A stretch of DNA of 9,591 bases. Source: CAZNFR01 sp964572225. Lineage in GTDB: Bacteria; Bacteroidota; Bacteroidia; Bacteroidales; GCA-2748055. The position numbers were made by a program, and so were the translations under genes. Below the pieces are notes generated by a model. That model ran no database searches, had not been told where the DNA came from, and saw nothing but the letters and a program-made list of their open reading frames with translations. Below are positions 6,884 through 9,591 of this stretch, one piece after another. Numbering within the stretch: position 1 is the stretch's first letter; each line of letters starts with the position of its first letter. The stretch is taken from positions 1 through 9,591 of the forward strand of contig CAZNFR010000110.1 of the NCBI GenBank assembly GCA_964572225.1, written 5' to 3'.

Positions 6884-7036
6884 GAATATTTTATTCCACT
6901 GAAAAATTAGAAACAGAGAATTATTCGTCGGGAAAAACCCTGTATTGTCAAGCTTAATTGCAGAGTAAGATAAATAAATACTTTTTGTCAATTTCCTTAA
7001 ATTCACAGTGATTATAGTCCTGGTGGAGCTACATAT

Positions 7037-7061
7037 AACCCCTGATTATCAGGGGTTTTTG
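7037..7061 (+). terminator. Orphan intrinsic terminator in the 6832-7176 non-coding stretch
   Basis: A perfect 9-bp stem (AACCCCTGA/TCAGGGGTT, loop TTA) is followed by TTTG, a textbook plus-strand Rho-independent terminator. No plus-strand gene precedes it: the last one ends at 6673 and already has its own terminator. A weak promoter-like TTG (6958-6960) and TACTTTTTG (6979-6987) lie upstream, so a transcript of about 60-70 bases is conceivable. Apart from this, the tRNA promoter region and the palindrome at 7105-7126, the 345-bp stretch holds nothing I recognise. Confidence 0.75.
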
Positions 7062-7104
7062 TATTATAAGTGTCCGGTTCAGTGTCTTTGGTGGAAAAAT
7101 TGAT

Positions 7105-7126
7105 TATTTTTTCAAATGAAAAAATA
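7105..7126. repeat. AT-rich palindrome
   Basis: The 10-bp arms TATTTTTTCA and TGAAAAAATA are perfect complements with a 2-base centre. It lies about 50 bases past the stop of the minus-strand gene ending at 7177 and could be a weak bidirectional terminator for that operon. The very high A/T content makes chance pairing possible. Confidence 0.4.
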
Positions 7127-7176
7127 TATCCAATATTTTATTCCCGTTTATATCCATTGCAATCGTTCATGCAATT

Positions 7177-7845
7177 TCACTGATCCCAAAAAAACTCGAA
7201 GTGTGGTTTTTTAAATTCTTTGTATCCGAAGTGGAATTTATATGAAATAATTGAAGCCCCAACTCCCGCTGCTCCAAAAGCAAACATACCTGCACCGAGT
7301 TTCTTGTCCTCCAAGAAGAAAACAAATGGAGATGCAACCAATGAAATTCCTCCAAGGAAGCCACCCCATATCCAAACATCATCACTGAATTTATGATATG
7401 TCCTTTGCACATAAATCTCACTTATATCGTTAAGTGCAATTTTTCGGGTATACGGAGTAAAATATACCGTCTGAAACAACATGTTTCCTGCTCTATCATA
7501 AGAAGGTGGAATTGTCTTGGGAAATGTCTGTCCTCCCTTCCATGTGTAATCTAACTTCAATGTAATACTGTCTTGTGTTGCGTCCATGTAATCAAAAGGA
7601 TTTCCAATAAATCCTGAATCTGAAGGGAATTTTGGATCATAAAATCTTGTGAGCAATGTATCATGTGGGTTGTACCAGTATGATTTATTCACCCGGAAAT
7701 ATGTATTGTAGTTTCTTTTCGGCAGTAAAAATTCCTTGTCATTTGTTAAATCTCTAATCCAAAGTTGGTTCTGGCAAAACAATTCATTTACTGAAATAGA
7801 AACAAGAAAGATTAATATTGGTATTCTGCAATTACTATATTTCAT
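7177..7845 (-). CDS. Hypothetical exported protein with two C-terminal hydrophobic segments
   Basis: This is a 222-residue protein of no family I recognise. The start is taken as the ATG at 7845, five bases after the stop of the upstream gene (TGA at 7851-7853). A TTG three codons earlier would overlap that stop and is less likely. Residues 1-25 form a Sec signal peptide, with cleavage probably before or near QNQ. The body is rich in Tyr, Asp and Lys, with few helices evident. Residues 157-178 (starting WIWGGFLGG) and about 184-202 are hydrophobic and glycine-rich with a short charged turn (LEDKK) between them, suggesting a membrane hairpin. It ends in aromatic residues (FEFFWDQ). It is cotranscribed with the regulatory-domain barrel gene, so an envelope role is likely. 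The gene is more AT-rich than those left of the tRNA. Confidence 0.75.
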   Translation of the reverse strand: MKYSNCRIPILIFLVSISVNELFCQNQLWIRDLTNDKEFLLPKRNYNTYFRVNKSYWYNPHDTLLTRFYDPKFPSDSGFIGNPFDYMDATQDSITLKLDYTWKGGQTFPKTIPPSYDRAGNMLFQTVYFTPYTRKIALNDISEIYVQRTYHKFSDDVWIWGGFLGGISLVASPFVFFLEDKKLGAGMFAFGAAGVGASIISYKFHFGYKEFKKPHFEFFWDQ

Positions 7846-7850
7846 AATAT

Positions 7851-8864
7851 TCAATTCTGTAAGTAAAACACCAATCCAGCGTTTAGATATAAATTATTCA
7901 TATCTAATATACCATCTGATGCCAAATCGTTTGTTGGTGCTTTTATATATGGATGTTTGCTCAGACGGAACATGTATCCAACACCCGTCCTCAAATGCAT
8001 TGATGTATACCCCCAAGGACTTCCTTTTCGGCTACCAAATAATTTTATATCTAAGTTTGCTCCCAATGTCGATGTCCACTGGCGGAACGTGACATGGTAA
8101 TATTGATTTGCCAAATATGTGGTAAGCGGTAATGTTACATCTGGATCAGAAGTTTTCAAGCGATAAAACAAAACATCCAAACCAAGGTACGGAGTAAATA
8201 CTAATTTGTATCCCCTAACTCCAAAGCCGTATCCAAACTGTATACCAATATCTGACAAACGAACAGTTTCATCAATTGAATCAGAAGATTCTACCGGATT
8301 GTAAATTGATCCCCGTAAGTGACCTGATCCAAAAATGCTATTATAGTATCCACCTGCGGAAAGGTCTACCGTATATTCAATATTGTTGAAGCCATCAATA
8401 TATTTAGTCGGTAATTCTGTGAAAGATGAAAAGTCTGCATAAAATCTGCTTGCAGTAGTTCCGAGAACTACAGAATAAACATGCCAGTAACCTCTGTGTG
8501 GTGGATTGAAATAATCAGTTGTATCAACTTCCATGTGAATAGTAACATCCTGAAAAACGGTGTCTGTGTTGGAAGGTAACTGTACACCGCTGAGTGTTAA
8601 TGTTAGGGTATGATACCCTAAGAACATAACATTAATTTTTCTGTCACCGAACTTTGAGAGCGTTAATGAAAACTTACCTTGCATATCGGAAATTGTATAG
8701 TTCCGTGTTCCTTCTTCTAAAATGGATGCTCCTATTAACGGTGAATTTTCTTCGTCATATACCGCACCACGAATAACAAAATTTTGAGCACTAATATCGT
8801 TGAGGAAAACTGTTAGTAGAACTGTGGTCAGAAGCAGTATTCTTTGATTTTTTGGTAGTTCCAT
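7851..8864 (-). CDS. Outer-membrane beta-barrel-like protein with carboxypeptidase-D-like regulatory domain
   Basis: This is a 337-residue envelope protein. Residues 1-26 form a Sec signal peptide with cleavage after ISA, before QN. Residues 28-112 match the carboxypeptidase regulatory-like fold common at the N-terminus of Bacteroidota outer-membrane proteins: the signatures are IRGAVYDEENSPLIGASI, the SDMQGKFSL turn, and MFLGYHTL. From about residue 120 to the end, short alternating aromatic strands separated by polar turns (for example around 165-190, 205-235, 255-275 and 288-302) suggest a small beta-barrel, ending in LVFYLQN. At 337 residues it is far too short for a SusC/TonB-dependent receptor and has no plug domain in view. 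Function is unknown. It starts at an ATG after an AT-rich leader and is first in a two-gene minus-strand operon. Confidence 0.85.
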   Translation of the reverse strand: MELPKNQRILLLTTVLLTVFLNDISAQNFVIRGAVYDEENSPLIGASILEEGTRNYTISDMQGKFSLTLSKFGDRKINVMFLGYHTLTLTLSGVQLPSNTDTVFQDVTIHMEVDTTDYFNPPHRGYWHVYSVVLGTTASRFYADFSSFTELPTKYIDGFNNIEYTVDLSAGGYYNSIFGSGHLRGSIYNPVESSDSIDETVRLSDIGIQFGYGFGVRGYKLVFTPYLGLDVLFYRLKTSDPDVTLPLTTYLANQYYHVTFRQWTSTLGANLDIKLFGSRKGSPWGYTSMHLRTGVGYMFRLSKHPYIKAPTNDLASDGILDMNNLYLNAGLVFYLQN

Positions 8865-8950
8865 TAAAAAATTATGTCAGGGTTTAGTATTAAATTCTTG
8901 GTTCATGAAATTACTACAAATTTCTTACCATTAATAATTTATGAAAGGAT

Positions 8951-8985
8951 TTTGAAATGCCATAGGCATGATTTTTGTATTTTCG
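8951..8985 (+). promoter_or_regulatory. Candidate promoter with small palindrome before the DUF6794-like gene
   Basis: TTTG at 8951-8954 and TATTTTCG at 8978-8985 (one base off TAnnTTTG) are 23 bases apart. Between them is the inverted repeat ATGCC-ATA-GGCAT (8957-8969), which could be an operator. GATTTTTG (8970-8977) is an alternative -7 with a tight spacing. The 140-bp gap also has to hold the divergent promoter of the minus-strand pair, for which only a weak GAAATTTG-like box is seen. Confidence 0.25.
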
Positions 8986-9004
8986 AGGTATATTAACACA
9001 ATCA

Positions 9005-9499
9005 ATGAAAAAGAACACCTCAACAATGAAAATACTACTTCAAATAGTTTTGGTGCTATGTGTGGTTTCAATATTTGGACAGGATAATCAGGCTCTTAAA
9101 GGGAAGCCAACAACTCTTGAAGAAACCATACCCTACCTAAATCAATACATGGATGACACCATAAAATACACTTTTATGGTGCTACCTGAACAAGATGCCG
9201 TATCAAAAATGCATTTCCCGTATGGTATGTGGATTAGAAATGAATGGGGATTATGGCGAGACAGTGAGTTGAAAAAGTTTTTCAATGAAAACGAGGTCTA
9301 CCATCCTGATGCAATGTCTGCAATCATCTTCACATCATATCATAGATTTTTAAATAATGAACCCATTGATTTTAAAGGGCAAATTGAAAGACACCATTTT
9401 ATTCAGGAAAACACAATTTATGAAACTTCACCGGATGGCTCATCAGGCAGGGTGATCTACCCGGAGGAAATTGGCAGTCTAAGAATCCTGAAGATTTAA
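9005..9499 (+). CDS. Secreted DUF6794-like protein, possibly frameshifted near its C-terminus
   Basis: This is a 164-residue protein from the ATG at 9005. A second ATG at 9026 would give 157 residues with an equally good signal, and a TTG at 8975 is unlikely. A Sec signal peptide (KILLQIVLVLCVVSIFGQ) ends near residue 26. Residues 36-128 resemble the DUF6794 domain by its pattern: TLEETIPYLNQYM, GMWIRNEWGLW (74-84), a charged helix ending in FFNE, HPDAMSAIIFTSYHR (100-114). No catalytic function is known for this domain. The last residues (GSLRILKI) look uncharacteristic, and a different frame stays open past the stop to the window edge. The gene is AT-rich and divergent from the envelope pair. 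Domain naming is from memory of the motif. Confidence 0.75.
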   Translation: MKKNTSTMKILLQIVLVLCVVSIFGQDNQALKGKPTTLEETIPYLNQYMDDTIKYTFMVLPEQDAVSKMHFPYGMWIRNEWGLWRDSELKKFFNENEVYHPDAMSAIIFTSYHRFLNNEPIDFKGQIERHHFIQENTIYETSPDGSSGRVIYPEEIGSLRILKI

Positions 9500-9591
9500 T
9501 TAAATACTTTCCAATAAACGACACCGTAATTTTCAGCGTTGGTGGTAAGAAAGGCATCTTCAAAAAAGCAGTTTCAGTTAGGTGTTATAGG
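9478..9591 (+). other. Open frame continuing past the stop of the DUF6794-like gene (candidate frameshifted C-terminus, partial)
   Basis: From the TCT at 9478 a frame offset from that of the upstream gene runs without a stop to the window end, 38 codons. It is protein-like, beginning SKNPEDLIKYFPINDT and continuing VIFSVGGKKG. It has no start codon or signal of its own. Joining it to the upstream protein after residues YPEEIGS would need one extra base near 9478. It could also be chance, since 38 open codons are not rare. Confidence 0.35.

Noticed and set aside
6677..7006. Minus-strand reading frame across the tRNA region
   Set aside because: It runs over the terminator and the whole tRNA-Ser gene and has no protein-like character.
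7021..7030. TGGTGGAGCT, the reverse complement of a typical tRNA-Ala or tmRNA 3' end, as a possible attachment-site remnant
   Set aside because: Only ten bases match, no T-arm is recognisable beside it and no integrase is in view.

Overview
The window looks like chromosomal DNA of a Bacteroidota bacterium, probably of the Bacteroidales/Marinilabiliales type. The evidence is promoter-like -7 elements of the TAnnTTTG form, start codons mostly without a strong Shine-Dalgarno sequence, signal peptides ending in ..AQN, ..CQN or ..GQ, a carboxypeptidase-D-like regulatory domain on an envelope protein, a DUF6794-like protein, and a tRNA gene without encoded CCA. No transposase, integrase, CRISPR array or rRNA was found.

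The left and centre (1-6831) look like ordinary, moderately GC-rich chromosome. An octanucleotide tandem repeat runs in from the left edge and stops at the TAG codon of a minus-strand PLP-dependent tyrosine phenol-lyase/tryptophanase-family gene (57-1520). Its promoter region carries two adjacent 17-bp dyads (TGTTA-N7-TAACA). A plus-strand run follows: a sulfatase lipoprotein (1861-3162), nicotinate phosphoribosyltransferase pncB (3174-4583) and nicotinamidase pncA (4594-5205), separated by only 11 and 10 bp and so probably one transcript. PncA and PncB are consecutive steps of NAD salvage (nicotinamide to nicotinate to nicotinate mononucleotide); the sulfatase has no obvious place in that pathway. 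Next comes a separate gene for a Tat-exported aldo/keto reductase with two C-terminal cysteine quartets (5357-6673), a strong terminator, and a convergent tRNA-Ser(CGA) gene (6744-6831, minus).

To the right of the tRNA (6832-9591) the sequence becomes visibly more AT-rich and the genes less recognisable. There is a 345-bp non-coding stretch with an orphan intrinsic terminator, then a minus-strand pair of exported proteins: a regulatory-domain/beta-barrel protein (7851-8864) and a small exported protein with two hydrophobic segments (7177-7845). Divergent from them is a secreted DUF6794-like protein (9005-9499), whose reading frame may be broken by a one-base loss near its end.

There is no clear new multi-gene system. 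The best leads are the tandem dyad operator at the lyase promoter, the altered PLP-site residues of that lyase, the sulfatase placed in the NAD-salvage operon, the exported Fe-S aldo/keto reductase, and the possible frameshift at the right edge.
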